Positions 38,996-52,056 are shown, counted from the first letter of the stretch. The stretch: 64,000 nucleotides of DNA from Tanytarsus gracilentus (GCA_038502055.1 JAXRKN010000042.1:62001-126000), one strand, 5' to 3'. Numbers and translations: made by a program. The notes: a model not told the origin generated them from the letters alone.

Positions 38996-41025
38996 ACTTC
39001 CATTAACCGCACAAGTTTAATTAACATCTTCTTTCTCTCATCACATCAAATCAATCGCGTAATTTGAACACATATTCGCACACATGCCAATGCGCTAGAA
39101 TAAGAAAATTGGAATTCGATATCTTCCGCACTCGAAATGTAATCAACGAAAAAAAAGCATATGTGGCTCTCGATCGCCTCGCGTATAGAAAGAATAAGAA
39201 AAAAATATAATTAAGCGACACGTGATGGCATACACATGCTCATCTCGACTTCGAGTGACGTCTTTTCACTTGTAAGGAGAATTGACACACAAAGCGGCGA
39301 AAGTTGAATGAGTGAGAGGGTGGAAAATGGTAATTTACAATCGAAACACATGCGTTAGAACGTAAATTTAACTTTTTTTCTCTCTCTCTCTCTGGTGATG
39401 TCGTCAAGAAGGGTCCACACACAAACTCACACATGGACCCGATAATGCGTCGCAAAAACGCCTTTTGCACAATTTTTCCAAATCACCCTCGCTCTATCAA
39501 TCAAGTGCGAAGCAAGCAGAAAAAAGTTGATTTCTTCGCGATATTGTTTGTCCCTTCTATTTTTTTATGCGACGTAAGTGTGACTCGTTTTTTTATGATT
39601 GAACTATTTTGTGAGATGCATTAGGGATTTTTTTAGGAAGGACAAATTCTTTAAATCTTAAATTTTATCGATTCCTAAAAATAATTTTGTCATCTTTGTA
39701 AATCGCCCTTTGGGATTCGCAAGAAATTGATTTTTCACCGTCGACGACCACACGTGGAAAATCGACAAGAAAAGTACTTCAAAAAAATAACAAAAAAGTC
39801 TCCCCAACAACTTCAAATCTCTGGCACAACAAAAATAGGGAAAAAAAGTAATGAAGCTGAAAGGAAGGAAATTTTTGCCATCCCGATAGAAATTCGTAAA
39901 AAAACATTGTCGTCGTCAACTTCCACGATATATAATAATGTATAGTAAAAATAACCGTTCCACATGTCCACATCCTTAAATGATGGTTTGGCATTTTTCT
40001 CGCCATCGCCTACGAGATGGAAAATAATCGGAGATTGGTGGGAGTTTGGATGGTCAATGATGTTTTTGATTACCGTGTAACAGAAATTTTAAAATATTTT
40101 AAGTAAGATAAATTATTTAATGAAATAAGAAAATATAAATTTTATAAATTTAACGAACTTTTTGAGCTTTAAATTATCGTTCAGATATAAATTGATAGAA
40201 ATGCATATAAAATGCACAAAAAGAATTGTCCAAGAAATCTCATCTTAACGAGAGTTTCTCGGGTGCTTTAAATTTCCCGGTATTTTCTTCTCTCGTCCAT
40301 CAATAACAGCGAGGAGAGGGTGAAAATAAAATAAAAGGGGTGAGTTTCGTATGTGTTATTGTATATTATGGCTGAATGGTCATAGCAGCTGAATGTGATG
40401 GATGTTGGGTGGTCGTCGTTGTCGTCGAGGGAAAAGAAAAGCGAAGCGAGAAAAAGAAGAGAAAAAAGGGATTGAAAAGAATTGTGAAAAAAAGCAGCAG
40501 AGAAAAATTTTATTTCCATTTTCCACATCCACTTTCGCGACATATCAATAATGGACATTTTTTTAATGCCCCGCACATGCTACATGCTGATGTTGATGCT
40601 GTTTCATCTTATTTTTCCATTTCCCATTCCACTTTCTTCTCCGAACACATCCAAGAGTGAGTGAGTGGAGTGTATTGAAATGGGACTTTTCTGAATAGAG
40701 CAGCGAGGGGAGAGTCGAGTCAGGGACAAGGCACTGATGCTGATATTGTTGAACGGTCATCGTCGTATATATATTTTATTTCATTTTTTTTTGATGTGTC
40801 ATTCGTGAAGAAAATTGTAATCTCAATCTCAATAATGCTTTTCACTCCCTCATAGCTGTGCTATTCAGCGAAAATATTTATGAATGTATGTGAGGATTAC
40901 TGCATATTGTGATTTTGTGGACTTTTGCAGGATGGAGAAAGTTTTGATGTTGAAGATGTAAAAAATAGAAATTTTATTTAAAAAACCAACAATTATTTAT
41001 CCATAGTTCAAGTTTTTAAATTGAA

Positions 41026-41037
41026 GGATTCGAACCT
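41026..41037 (-). other. tRNA B-box-like motif 1
   Basis: The minus strand reads AGGTTCGAATCC, which fits the Pol III B-box consensus GGTTCGANTCC. There is no tRNA cloverleaf around it. Similar motifs occur at 41790-41800 and 59865-59876. Possibly remnants of a tRNA-derived SINE. Confidence 0.3.
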
Positions 41038-41065
41038 AATTTTTCTTTTTTTTAAAAATTTTTGG

Positions 41066-41122
41066 TGGGTTTGGGGGAGGGGGGGGGGGGGGGGGGGGGG
41101 GTTTTTTTGAATAAAAAAGAAA

Positions 41123-41154
<32 letters not shown>

Positions 41155-41155
41155 A
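41066..41155. other. Poly-G then poly-A tract, suspect assembly
   Basis: A G run of about 28 bases (interrupted only at its start) is followed by T7 and then about 45 bases of nearly pure A. Such a G run is out of character with the rest of this A+T-rich window and is best read as a basecalling or consensus artefact until shown otherwise. Confidence 0.6.
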
Positions 41156-41789
41156 TTTAATTAAAAATATTTAATGTCCTTTTGTTTTAAATTTTTTTTA
41201 ACTATTTTATTATCAATATTTAAAATTAATTTTATTTAATTATTTTAATTCTTCAGTCTTAAAAGTCATTTTGATCTCATCTCATCCGATGTCCATAATC
41301 ATTTTCATTAAATCTTCCCACTTCACATTTCTCAAATATTTTATTTACTGAAAAAATTCGCTCATTAAAACGAAATAAATAAAAGTGAATCCACTCGACA
41401 TGCCCTCGAAGGCACAAACGAAATGGAAATTAGCCACTTATGAAATTATGCAAGAAGCAGAAAAAACGCACGCGGATAGCCCTTAACAATAATTTTGCAT
41501 TTTTTTCTTACGGCACAGCTGAATGATTTTTTGAAGTGCGTCGAATTTTTTTTGCTAGTCGCGACATTTTTATTATATTTAAATTATTTAAAAACCAAAT
41601 GATGCACGGACAGAATCTCGATTTAATTTCATCATAAAAAAACTTGATTTTCACCCTCGAGGTGAATTTTTGAGAGATAGTCGATTAGATGGGGTTTGTT
41701 TAGTGGTTCAAGATTTAAAATTTGTGAAAAATAAATAAATTAAAAAAATTTTCATCGACATCAACACAGTTATATATTTATTAGTTCTA

Positions 41790-41800
41790 GGATTCGAACC
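41790..41800 (-). other. tRNA B-box-like motif 2
   Basis: The minus strand reads GGTTCGAATCC. A run of T and A follows on the plus strand, as at the other two sites. No cloverleaf can be folded with the flanks. Confidence 0.3.
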
Positions 41801-44800
41801 CACAATTTTTTAAAATTTTAATTCTTTCACAATCAAGTCGTTAAATATTTTTTATCTAAACACTTTCTAAAATTACAAAAAAACTCTTTAAATCTAAACA
41901 TGAAAATTTAATCCTCATTACTGTCACCTAATTTTCGATCGACCCTTTCATCAAAATTCATAAAGAAAAAAAACGCGCACGAGGATCGCGAAATGCTTTT
42001 TCTCTCTCTCCCTTCCCTAATTCGAACGTCATAGCAAAAACGAATGTGCGAGAACAATAAAACTGAATTCGAGACGCAGTCAAGAGTGGCAGCAGCAAAA
42101 AATAGCAGGAATTATTAGTCGCGTGCATACGCGGCGATATTTTTATAGCGATCCCTTTTTAGCATTCTTCTCTCTCTCCCTAATGCCTTTTTTATTAATT
42201 TTCGTTGTTGTTAATTCTTTCGGATCTCGCTTGTGTACACAACGACGAGTGCATTTTTCGGGTGCAAAAAAAAGTTTTACATTTGTTTGTTGTCCAACTT
42301 GATGATTTTTATTGAGGGGAATAATATTCATGAATGTGTCGCGATAATGTCAAACGAGTTTTTTAAGTAAAACTTAATGTAATGATGATGAGCATGACTT
42401 GCATCTGGTGTCAAAAGAATGCTTTTTATGAGAGAAGAGAAAATAATTTGACAGAATCATTTTAATTGAAATTTTTGCTCTTCTTAATTTTATAGAGTTC
42501 GAAAAATGAAGCAATTTTTTTCTGCACCATGCGTCAAAATGAGTAATTTGGTGTGTCAAATACAATGAAAGAGAATTGACTGTCAGGGGAGTGAGAATTA
42601 CTTTAAGAATTAATTTATTAAATCAAATTAATTTAAAAATATTTCTAAAGTCTCAAAAAAATTAAATTCATTTTTAAAATCCACCAATTGACTTTCTCTT
42701 AATTCATGTTATCTCATTTCATCGCATAATAAATTGTAATACAATGTCGAGAACATCCGTCAAACTCTTCTTCCTTCCAATCCGTCATCCCAACTGGCTG
42801 GCGAGTGTTTGTCTCAGAATAAAATTGCATTGAGCAAAAAATAAATATGCCGTGAGGAAATAATGAGAGTAACACGAAACCACAAAATGCATAAAGCCGG
42901 TGTGTGTGGTGGTCACGTCATTAAATAATGCATGTACACACCGAAAAAAAAATTATTCGCGAATTTTCATTTCTTGCGTCAGTTGCACAACGCTGATCCC
43001 GAAAAAAAAATCCACACATGACGGACTGAACATATTGCGAGCTCTTTTCTTATTCTGCATTTTAATTATAATAATTTTGCCTTCGCTCTCTTTAATTTTA
43101 TAACAATTGAGGGCCACTTTTCGGTTACTGTCGCTTGGATAAAGTCGCTTCTTTATTTCTCATGCGATAAAAATGTGAAATTGGGTGTATTATGCTGCAT
43201 TTTGTTAAAAGTGCAATGAATTCTCTTCTAGGGCTTCTTAGCGATTACACTTCGCTGGTCACTGAACGATTCTTTTTCGCTCTTCGTTAAACCTTATTTT
43301 TTTTGGTCAATGGGTGGAAAGTTTTAGAATTTATATTTTTAACGTTTGATTTAATTTTGATTTTTTTTTTTAAATTTTACCGTTTAAAATTTTTAAAATT
43401 CAAATCTTAATCTTTCTCCCCATGTCGATTCTCATTACTCACTTGTTTGATTTTTTTTTCGCCAACACAGCGAGAGGAAGTGACCAGCGAATATACTGAC
43501 AAAAAAAAAGCAGCCAAAAAGGTAGACAAAAGAGCTGAAATTTCGCAGAAAAGAAGGGAAAATGATTATAATTCCGAGTCGAGTCTTTAAAACTTTTATC
43601 ATGCAATAGCAATTGAAGTCCATCCATCGTGGAACCATTAGAGCACTGCCTAACAATGTTTATGCTGCAAGGGATAATCGTTCGCTAAATATTGCATGAT
43701 ATACATTCTGCTGCTGTTCAACTTCAATGCACCTCGGATTCGAGTGTGTGCACAACGAAAAAAATATAAAAGAGAAAAAAATAATTGCCGGCGAGGGCAT
43801 TTCGCGAAAAAATTCATAATTACTGCGAGTCGACACAGCAAAAAAAGAGAGAAAAGAGTGGAAGAAAGAATTCTTCGTTATCATTTCGTAAAGATCATTA
43901 TGTTGAGCATGCACGGTGAAAATAATTAGTGAACGGGGGAAGAGAAAATGAGAACTCGAGTAAGTAATTAGTGGAAGTTCTTTTTGAAGAACGTCGTTGA
44001 CGACCAACGGCGGGTAGAAAATCTTTGTGTATCTAGCACGAGATTATTGATTTCTTCTAGTTTATTGCTCATCACTTTATGGATGTGAGTTTGCTAAATT
44101 CTTTCAGTATCTTTTAAAACGCGATTCAAAGTACTAAAGGATAATTAAGATGTATTTTTTTGCTGAATCGCATTTCTTTACAAAATTTTAATTATTTACC
44201 CAACAAAGCAGGTCAGTAGGTGAATTTTAAAGTTTCTAGATCGTTAGATAACCTCAAGGATCCAGTTCTAACGTTAACTACCATTCGCTCTCTTAATTGA
44301 ATCCTTTTCGTGGATGATTTATCGCATGAGGCGCCTTGATTTATTGCTTTCGTATTTATTTAACCTTTTTTTCGGGCATGTCAATCGCTCGTACCTTCTT
44401 TTAAAGGTAAAATGCAAATGAGAAGTGCACACACATATTAATGGATAACAAGACGCTGTGATGGGAAATTCTTTCTCTATTCAAAATGATTTATTTTAAA
44501 ATTTTTAGTGAGAAAAACTGGTTTACTCACTTCGGACTGAGTAAATATTTATCTAGTAATTGTTAACTGTTTCTTTTCTTATGCCGTGAACGGGACATGC
44601 AGCCGTGCTTTTTATGATATTCAAATTCAATCTCAAAAGGGATAAATTTTTCTTCTAAATCGCATTAGAGAAATTAATCAATGTTGGTTGCACTAATGAC
44701 ACATTTTTCCATTTATTTGTGCATTTGATAAATTGGTGGGCCTTACCCGTACCTAAATGAGATAAATCGTCTTTAACCTTTCCTTTGTGAGTATTTGCAT

Positions 44801-46786
44801 TGATGCGAGCGCAAGGCGAAAATTAAATTTGAGGCGTTGATGGTTAATAAATTAAATTTTTGGTGGATATTAGAAAAATTGATGTGGGAAAAATTTTATG
44901 ATGAAATTATGAGAAATCGAATTTATAACATGAACTTCAACATGATTTTTGAATTTATATTTTTCCTACAAAATATTCTTTAAAATTTCCATTAAACTCG
45001 AATATTTATTTCAAGAAAAATCCCTCTCGCATCGAGATCGACCAAATTATTGTTGTTAAAGAACGAAGGAACAGGGTTGGAAATTTAATACACAAAAGCG
45101 GCCAGCAATAAACAGCGCGAAATAATGACCACTGTACAGTGAATATAGCGAGGGTGATTTTGAGAAATTTCATTCTCTCTGCGCGCCTTTATTTACTTTC
45201 CATTCCTTTTCTCTCCTCGATGCTGCTGACGTTATGGGATTATTATGTGCTTTTCTTCGTTCTTCTTTTTTTTCGGGGCTAAAATTTATATAGAGACCGA
45301 CGTGTGTACTGAATAGCGAGTATGAGTTTGGTAGTTTTTTTTGGTCAAGAATGAGAGAGGAAAATTTTTATTGTATTTTATGAAAACATCTTTGAAACAC
45401 TGTCTGAGGACTAATGATAAAAATAATTATTTCAGATGATAAAAAAGTAAATTTTTGATTTTTTATGAATCAAATAAATTCGAGACCAATTTTTTGAAAA
45501 TATTTTTAATGTTTTCATATTTTAAAATTTCTCACTATTACAAAAATTTCAACCAATTGTCACCCAACCGTAGTTTTTTCATGCTCACTCATTCTCCCAA
45601 CATTTCGATTTTCGCTGAACAATTTTATGTACGTTCAATATTGCGAGGCGAGGGTGAGATTTATATATAAAATTTTATATTTTATTTTTTGAAGTCCAGC
45701 AACGCGAAATGGAAAGTCGAGGGTAAGAGGGAAAAAAATCAATAGATATTCCTTGTTTTCTCGCCTCTTTTCCCTCCCTGGACAATCCTTCAGCGAAATG
45801 GCAAATAAAGGATATATTTTATATATTTTTCCACCCTCCGTGTCTCGAGGGAAAATTGAATCTTCTGCTGTTGATATTAAAAAGCGTTTGGTCGTCGTGG
45901 ACATTCTGCACACATGGATTGTGATGTGAAAGGTAAACAACAAAATAGAAATTATTTAAAAGGATAAATGTGGACATTGGTCGAGGATCAAATTACTAAT
46001 TAGCTTTATGGAAAAATTAGTCGACGAAATTGCTTTAAAATACATAAAAATCATCAATGACTTGAACAGGATTTTAATTAATCTTTTTTTGAAATTTTTA
46101 AACCGTCAAAATTCAACTATAAAAAACTTTCACATGTCCCGTGTAAAAATTCTCGTTTCTAATCAAAGCGTTAAAGAAACAAACAAAAAAATTCATCATC
46201 ATTCATCAAAATCATTCAAAGGAAATTTTTCACCACCAACTGTCCCATGTGAAAATCCAGCTTTCACATATGCAGCACAAAAGCGGTGAAAGGAAGAAAA
46301 AAATCAAATTTATAAAGATTTAAAACGCATTATCATGTCCACATTTTTCTGTCGTTCGCCCGCTAAGGATACACAACATAAAAAAAGGAAGATCCAGTTT
46401 TGACATTTGTGAGTCTCTCTCTATGGCAGTAAGTGCCGTATTAAATATTACTAGTGGATATAAAGTTGATGATGAATTCCTCATGAGAACTTTTTCCTTG
46501 TGCCATCTCGAAACGGGATTTTCAATCTTCTTCTCAATCATGATGAACGAGGACATTTTTTAAAGGAGAGTTTAAGCTAACATAAAAAACAGCAATAAAA
46601 AGAAGGATTGAGGTGATCAAAATTTACTTTTCATAATGGTTTGTTGTGTTTTATGTGATGCATAATGTGGTCCCGTATTTTTCTAAATTTCAAGCAAGAG
46701 GGAGAAACTTTTTCATTAGTGACCATCGTCCAACGGGACGAAACTCGTTTAGATTTCCCTCAGAAGAAATTTGACGTGTCTATTTA

Positions 46787-46802
46787 TAATAATAATAATA
46801 AT
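46787..46802. repeat. (AAT)n microsatellite
   Basis: About five AAT/TAA units in a row. Confidence 0.75.
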
Positions 46803-47864
46803 CTTTCACATGTCGCAATTTCTCCCTGCCTGTGAGCAGACAAAAGGTAACAACAACGGATTAAAGTTGAATCAACTCTTTCAACGTCCTCGCAAACTTA
46901 CTTTGCCCGCTTTAAAGATAGCAACAATGAAAAAAAAGTGTATCTTGTCATGGGTAAAACTAGAAAGATAATTTGGTTGCCTATTCATTCATCAAAAAAA
47001 AATAGAGAGAACTTTAAGAAGGTCTCGAAGGTAGATCGCAATTGTTGTTTTTTATCCTCGCTCAATTGCCAACTAAATAAACATTTTTGAAACCCTTTTT
47101 TAATTGTGCATCGGGAATGCCTGCACATTCATTGAAATGCCCTCGAGGGGTTATCCGTTACCTCCGATACAATTCTCAAACGGTGTCATCATCATTTTGA
47201 CGGCGTCTGAGAATGGAATTACATTTTTTCCTCCTCATCTAATTTGAATAAAATATTTATGCATCATCACTTTTATTTGTTGATGTTATCGGCTTTATAC
47301 TGAGGCATATACATAAGAAAAAGGCTTCTCCGTTTTGTGTGTGTTTGCGACAACCGTTCCATAATCTGTCGATTAATCAAAACCAATGTTTTGCGTGTGA
47401 TATTCGCTTTTTTCTTTTCGGTATTTATATGTTTGTGTCGTGTCGGGGATGGGGTCAAAAATTAACGGTACAAAGTCGTGAAAAATTGTGATTTGAGACC
47501 TTCCTTTTTTCTCTCTGTCTAATCTTTTTCATTCTTTCTCGAATATTTGTCTGCCTGCATAATAATGAAATGTGTTTTATGCAGTTGCGTGATTTTTATA
47601 ACGAATGGCTTAACGATGCAATTTTTGAAGGATGAAATGTTTTGAGGCAGTAAGAAAATGAGTTTAGAAAATGTTTATGGTGATTTTTGGATGGTTTTGA
47701 CGTGAACAAGAATTTATAAAAAACATTTTTTAAAGAATTTATAAAAAAATAAATTAAAAATATTTTTCAAGCTAAAAAATATTTTAAAATTTTAAAGTTT
47801 CAAATTAAAAAATAATTTTTTAGAGTTTTAAAATTTTTGAAAAAAGTTTAATGCATTTTTATAG

Positions 47865-47880
47865 CTCCGCTATATTTTTT
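47865..47880. repeat. Solo terminal motif TATAGCTCCGCTATA
   Basis: This quasi-palindrome matches the right terminus of the element at 51160-52056 (TATAGCGGAGCTATA on the plus strand) and, less exactly, its left terminus. Here it stands alone, so it may be a relic end of a related element. Confidence 0.4.
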
Positions 47881-47997
47881 TAATAATTAAATGTCTTGAC
47901 GTCCATAAAAAATATCGAAATATCAAAAGAAGTTATTTTCATGAGTTCACAGTTCACTTCACATAATCTGTCACAGATTCCAAAACCTTAAATAATT

Positions 47998-48023
47998 TAT
48001 TGCACTAAATATTGAACTTTGAT
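47998..48023. repeat. Target-site duplication, left copy
   Basis: A 26-base sequence starting TATTGCACTAAA and ending AACTTTGAT. It is repeated without change at 49286-49311, directly outside the retroposed insertion. Confidence 0.9.
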
Positions 48024-49285
48024 AGATTAGATTAGATTAGATTAGATGACGATTAGGTGGCCACTACCGAAGTAGGAGAGACGTCCAACGCAACCACACA
48101 TGATTGACCCCCGATTCCTCGGAAAAGCAGGGTCTAGCGGGCTACTTAGGCAAGTATCTACAGTCGATACAAGCCACAGGTTACGAACAAACCCCTTCTC
48201 GGAATAAATACAATTAGATAATCGTTAGTGAGAACTGATGTCGGGCCAACCACCCTCTACCATCAGCGTTGGTTAATAGGGCATTTTAAAATACCTTTAC
48301 GGCAATGTTAGTGTGTTAGTGTTTTTGTTTTTTGTAATTTGTAAGTTTTTGTTTTCGAATGATTTTTGTTTGTAATTTCTAGCGAAACTACGGTTAAGAA
48401 CAGTCTTGTTTACTGAACAGATATTACAGTTTCCAACTAATCACAACCAAATCAACATTTTATTTATTCAAATCACTTGGAGAAAAGCCGTGATTCCACC
48501 TCTACCTTCCTCAACTGTTACTATTGTTCACAGTTGGATTGATTAAAACATACACAAACACATACCCTCCCTCAAGATCGAAGTGTGCAAACCCCTTAAT
48601 TCCTATCTATCGGTATCCTTGCAAACAAAATTATACATAGAATTACAATTCTCTAACTGTCATTATTAATTTGAATTTCAACCTCCCCCTCTAAATTCAG
48701 CTTTTTTCACTTATCTTTGTTTAATTCCCCCTTTGTTTATTTCGCATCTCCCTATTTTCCTAATTTAATTCAAACAATTTCAAATCAACTTTATCATCTA
48801 ATATGATCAATACTACGACTATTAAAGAGCTACCTCACACAGTGGACACTTCCAATAACATGTCAAGCAATCCCACTCATCTCCCAGAATGAAAATACTC
48901 TCATTTTAATGACAGTGAAATTATTAAAATTAAAATTAATTTTCTGATTTAAGCTTTCTCCTCCACTTCCGTTCCTCCTCTGAGCCTAACCGGAATTCAG
49001 ATGGGCCCTGTCTCTATTAAAAATATTTACCTCAATTAATTTAATTAGTAGTCAATGAAAAAAAAAAAAAAAAATTCTCGAAAAATCCTCAATTTCTAAA
49101 CTTCCCATTACAGACTTACAACCCTTCCAACTTGCCGAACTCCATTCGCTTATGTTACTACCTGTCTTAGTCTAACTAATTCACTACTTTTTACTACCCT
49201 GGCACTGCTTAATGTGATTTAATTTAAAATTACTAACGGAGCCAATAATTTTTCGACTTCTCTCTTCAAAAGCACACTTCGATCC
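48024..49285 (-). mobile_element. Retroposed insertion with (TAATC)n tail
   Basis: 1262 bp bounded by perfect 26-bp direct repeats, the signature of target-primed reverse transcription. The left end is a run of GATTA units on the plus strand, which is a (TAATC)n 3' tail if the insert is read on the minus strand. Minus is therefore taken as the sense strand. There is no poly(A) tail at the 3' end; a 17-base A run on the plus strand near 49058 is internal. No open frame of reverse transcriptase type is visible, so it is a 5'-truncated LINE 3' region, a LINE-mobilised non-coding RNA or a large SINE-like element. The perfect duplication implies recent insertion. Confidence 0.85.
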
Positions 49286-49311
49286 TATTGCACTAAATAT
49301 TGAACTTTGAT
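49286..49311. repeat. Target-site duplication, right copy
   Basis: Identical to 47998-48023 over 26 bases. The flanking bases then diverge (CATAAA here, AGATTAG there). Confidence 0.9.
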
Positions 49312-51159
49312 CATAAAAAACCCTAAGCTAAAAAATTATCCCTTAGTATTCAACCGCACACACAAAAAAACTGCAACCAAGTTAATCTACATAATTGCAT
49401 GCATGCAAAAAATGAGATGAAGCATTTTTTATGATTATTATGTTTCGATATGCCATCATCATCAACATTCTCTCGACCGCCAAAACGATCAATTTATTTT
49501 CATCTCTCTACTTTTTTTATGGCGGAGAATTTTTTCTCTTGGTCATTTATCAAATTGATGCAGCAGTAGCAAAATAGATTTTTGTGTGTATGTGGCTTGT
49601 TTGGTGAAGTCTTTACCAGCATTTCGAGGTTCCTTTTTTACACACATTCATTATTTATCGTTCAAAAATTTCCTTTCACTCTCACCATTCTTGATCAAAT
49701 ATAAATGTCATTAATTTTTATATTTTTCACATTTCTCTTTGTTCGAAATTTTTCAGTGGACATATGGATGCGGTTCTGCATCGATCGTTACTGATCCTGC
49801 ATATGCGACAATAATAAAACTTTATTTTTGTGTGAAGGAGAAAGAAAGAAATTTTTGATGTGATTTTACGCAGTTGTTGCAGCATTTCTCGACCCTTTTA
49901 TGGCCGATCCAACTTTAATTAACGCTATTCTATTGTTCGGATGGATGTGTAGAAAAAAATATTACACCCTCACTGCATGAATTTAAGTTTCATTGTGTTT
50001 GATCAACTGTGAGTGGACAAGAGATTAAAATTTATATAAAATTTAAAATTTAATTATTTTTTAATAATTTTAAATATTTCTAAATTAAATTTTTTTAAAG
50101 ATTTCTAATCTCGTGTCACCATTCAGTTTTATCACTTAACTCTTTCTCTCTTTATCTCCACTTAATGATTTCATTATCCATCGCGAACTCTTCTAGAATC
50201 ACCGCATATATCTCAAGTTCTTCATTGTGATCTCGAAGAATATTTACGATTGCACTCTCTGAAATAAAAGAGCGTACACATGGCAGTTCGATGGATTGAT
50301 AAATGAAAATAGCCAGAAAAATAAACAAAGAACGCACAAAAGAGAGAAATCGCATAACGCCTAGCATACAAACATCTCGTCATCACGGCGACACTCGAGT
50401 CATCAATGGACGACACATTTTTTCGTGTTTGTCATTTTTTTCGAGCATGCATATTTTCATCTATTATCACTTAATGAAGAACATTTACAAGAATTTATAT
50501 TTTTGTTCGAGTGAGCATCGAAAAACAAATCTTGATGTTCATTTCTTTTCGGGGTAAACAATTTTTTTTTGCGGTCACAAGCCAGCATTCATTTACATTC
50601 AATTTCATTCGGACATCGATTGTCAGCACAAAGCGCCACGCTCATTTTCGTCTTCAAGTGTTGACATAACAAAAAGTAACGAATATGTAAGTTAATGTTT
50701 AGCGATCCGCAATCATTCGTTCTCATATCCAGTAGCGTCAGGAAATGGCATATTTACAATCTCATTCTGCATGCATTCTTTATGTCATCACCATTTCATT
50801 GAGAAATGCCGTTTTTTTCGCGAGTGGCCGAGAGAGAGGAAATACATGATAAATATTTGAGCGGGCAACAGACATAAATGAATATACGCGCGAGATAAGT
50901 GGCAGTGCGGAGTGTATGAATGAAAAAGCATTTTTTTTGTTTGAATGAATTTATTATCTCGAAAGTTGTTGCACATATGCGCTGAAAAGGCGATAATTGT
51001 CTTCGCTATTAAATTAAATGCTGAGGAATTTTTTTTAAAAAATTTTAAATCATATCCGCGAATACAATGTGATAAAGTGATCATAAACGAGTGGAACTGA
51101 TGTGGGGTGTGAAATTCGTGACAAACAAGATGAGTCTGCAAACGGCGTTGCCATTTCCA
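49312..51159. other. Non-coding, no supported gene
   Basis: Mixed island DNA and A+T spacers. The 71-codon minus frame at 50152-50367 has no recognisable motif. Confidence 0.5.
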
Positions 51160-52056
51160 ATAGCTCCGCATAGATTAGTACCCTACTCCGTTGCAATGAG
51201 CATTAGCAAAGGCACTCTTGGTTAATCATGAAGGACATTCTTCAAAAATCATCAATGTAAATCGATTCCTGATGCAATAACGAGTTCAACGATACCCATG
51301 AAGCCATAGTTCTGAAAAATGGACATTAGTGGCACTCCTTCCCGGCCATGATGGACATTCCTCAAAAATCATCAGTGTCAATCGATTCCTGATGCAATGA
51401 CGAGTTCAACGACATACATGAAGCCATAGTTCTGAAAATGGACATTAGTGGCACTCCTGGCCGACCATGATGGACATTCCTCAAAAATCGTCAATGTCAA
51501 TCGATTCCTGATGCAATGACGAGTTCAACGACATACATGAAGCCATAGTTCTGAAAATGGACATTAGTGGCACTCCTGGCCGACCATGATGGACATTCCT
51601 CAAAAATCGTCAATGTCAATCGATTCCTGATGCAATGACGAGTTCAACGATACCCATGAAGCCATATAAGAGAAAATTTGTATGAAAAAGGACATTTTTG
51701 CACTCAGGGACGGTCCTTCGAGGGTCGTACCTCAAAACAAAATACTTCTTGCACAACTAGAACCAAAACCCGATCTTTAGCCACAAACCCGAATCAAATC
51801 CGACCAGCCGTTCTTGAGATATGGCGTTCACTAAGATCGTAAGAAAGTGAGAAAGTAAGAAAGTAAGATGACTTAAATGGCTCTAACTCCTCGTAGGATC
51901 AACCGATTTCAAATCTGTTTTCGCCAGTTTGTAGGGTTTGACTAGGCCTATCATTTGAGTATATGTTTTGGTATTGCACAAGGTAATGTCTTGGCACTAG
52001 GGGTCGAAAACAGGTTTTGGAAAAATCCAAAATTAATATATAGCGGAGCTATAATT
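51160..52056 (+). mobile_element. Non-autonomous element with 119-bp tandem module
   Basis: The left end carries ATAGCTCCGCATA (about 51162-51175) and the right end TATAGCGGAGCTATA (about 52040-52055), giving a short imperfect inverted terminus. Inside are 3.7 tandem units of about 119 bp (51231-51667), a unique region of about 370 bp including a GAAAGTAAG-type short tandem (51842-51868), and no coding frame. The tandem module also occurs in the element at 56962-57944, so the two families share sequence. Confidence 0.65.
51231..51667 (+). repeat. 119-bp tandem repeat array
   Basis: Units begin at 51231, 51351, 51470 and 51589 (period 119-120); the last is partial. Each carries GGACATTC, then CGATTCCTGATGCAATGACG, then TTCAACGA and ATGAAGCCATA. 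Units 2 and 3 are nearly identical over their 3' halves, so the array expanded recently or is being homogenised. Confidence 0.95.

Larger units (their letters stand above)
41156..47857. other. Non-coding, no supported gene
   Basis: No exon recognised. DRC7 5' exons may lie here or beyond, but I could not find them. It contains a second B-box-like motif at 41790-41800 and an (AAT)n run near 46787-46802. Open frames such as 43660-44007 minus are Phe/Ser-rich and look random. Confidence 0.5.

Noticed and set aside
41026..41037. Possible tRNA gene
   Set aside because: Only the B-box-like loop is present; acceptor, D and anticodon arms cannot be formed.
44248..44281. Stem CGTTAGA / TCTAACG as a microRNA precursor
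   Set aside because: Only about eight base pairs with an 18-base loop, too short for a pre-miRNA.
50152..50367. 71-codon minus-strand open frame with a charged C-terminal half
   Set aside because: No recognisable domain and no exon boundaries that link it to a neighbour.
51231..51667. Regular array considered as a CRISPR
   Set aside because: The whole 119-bp unit repeats, with no unique spacers between short repeats; the window is eukaryotic.
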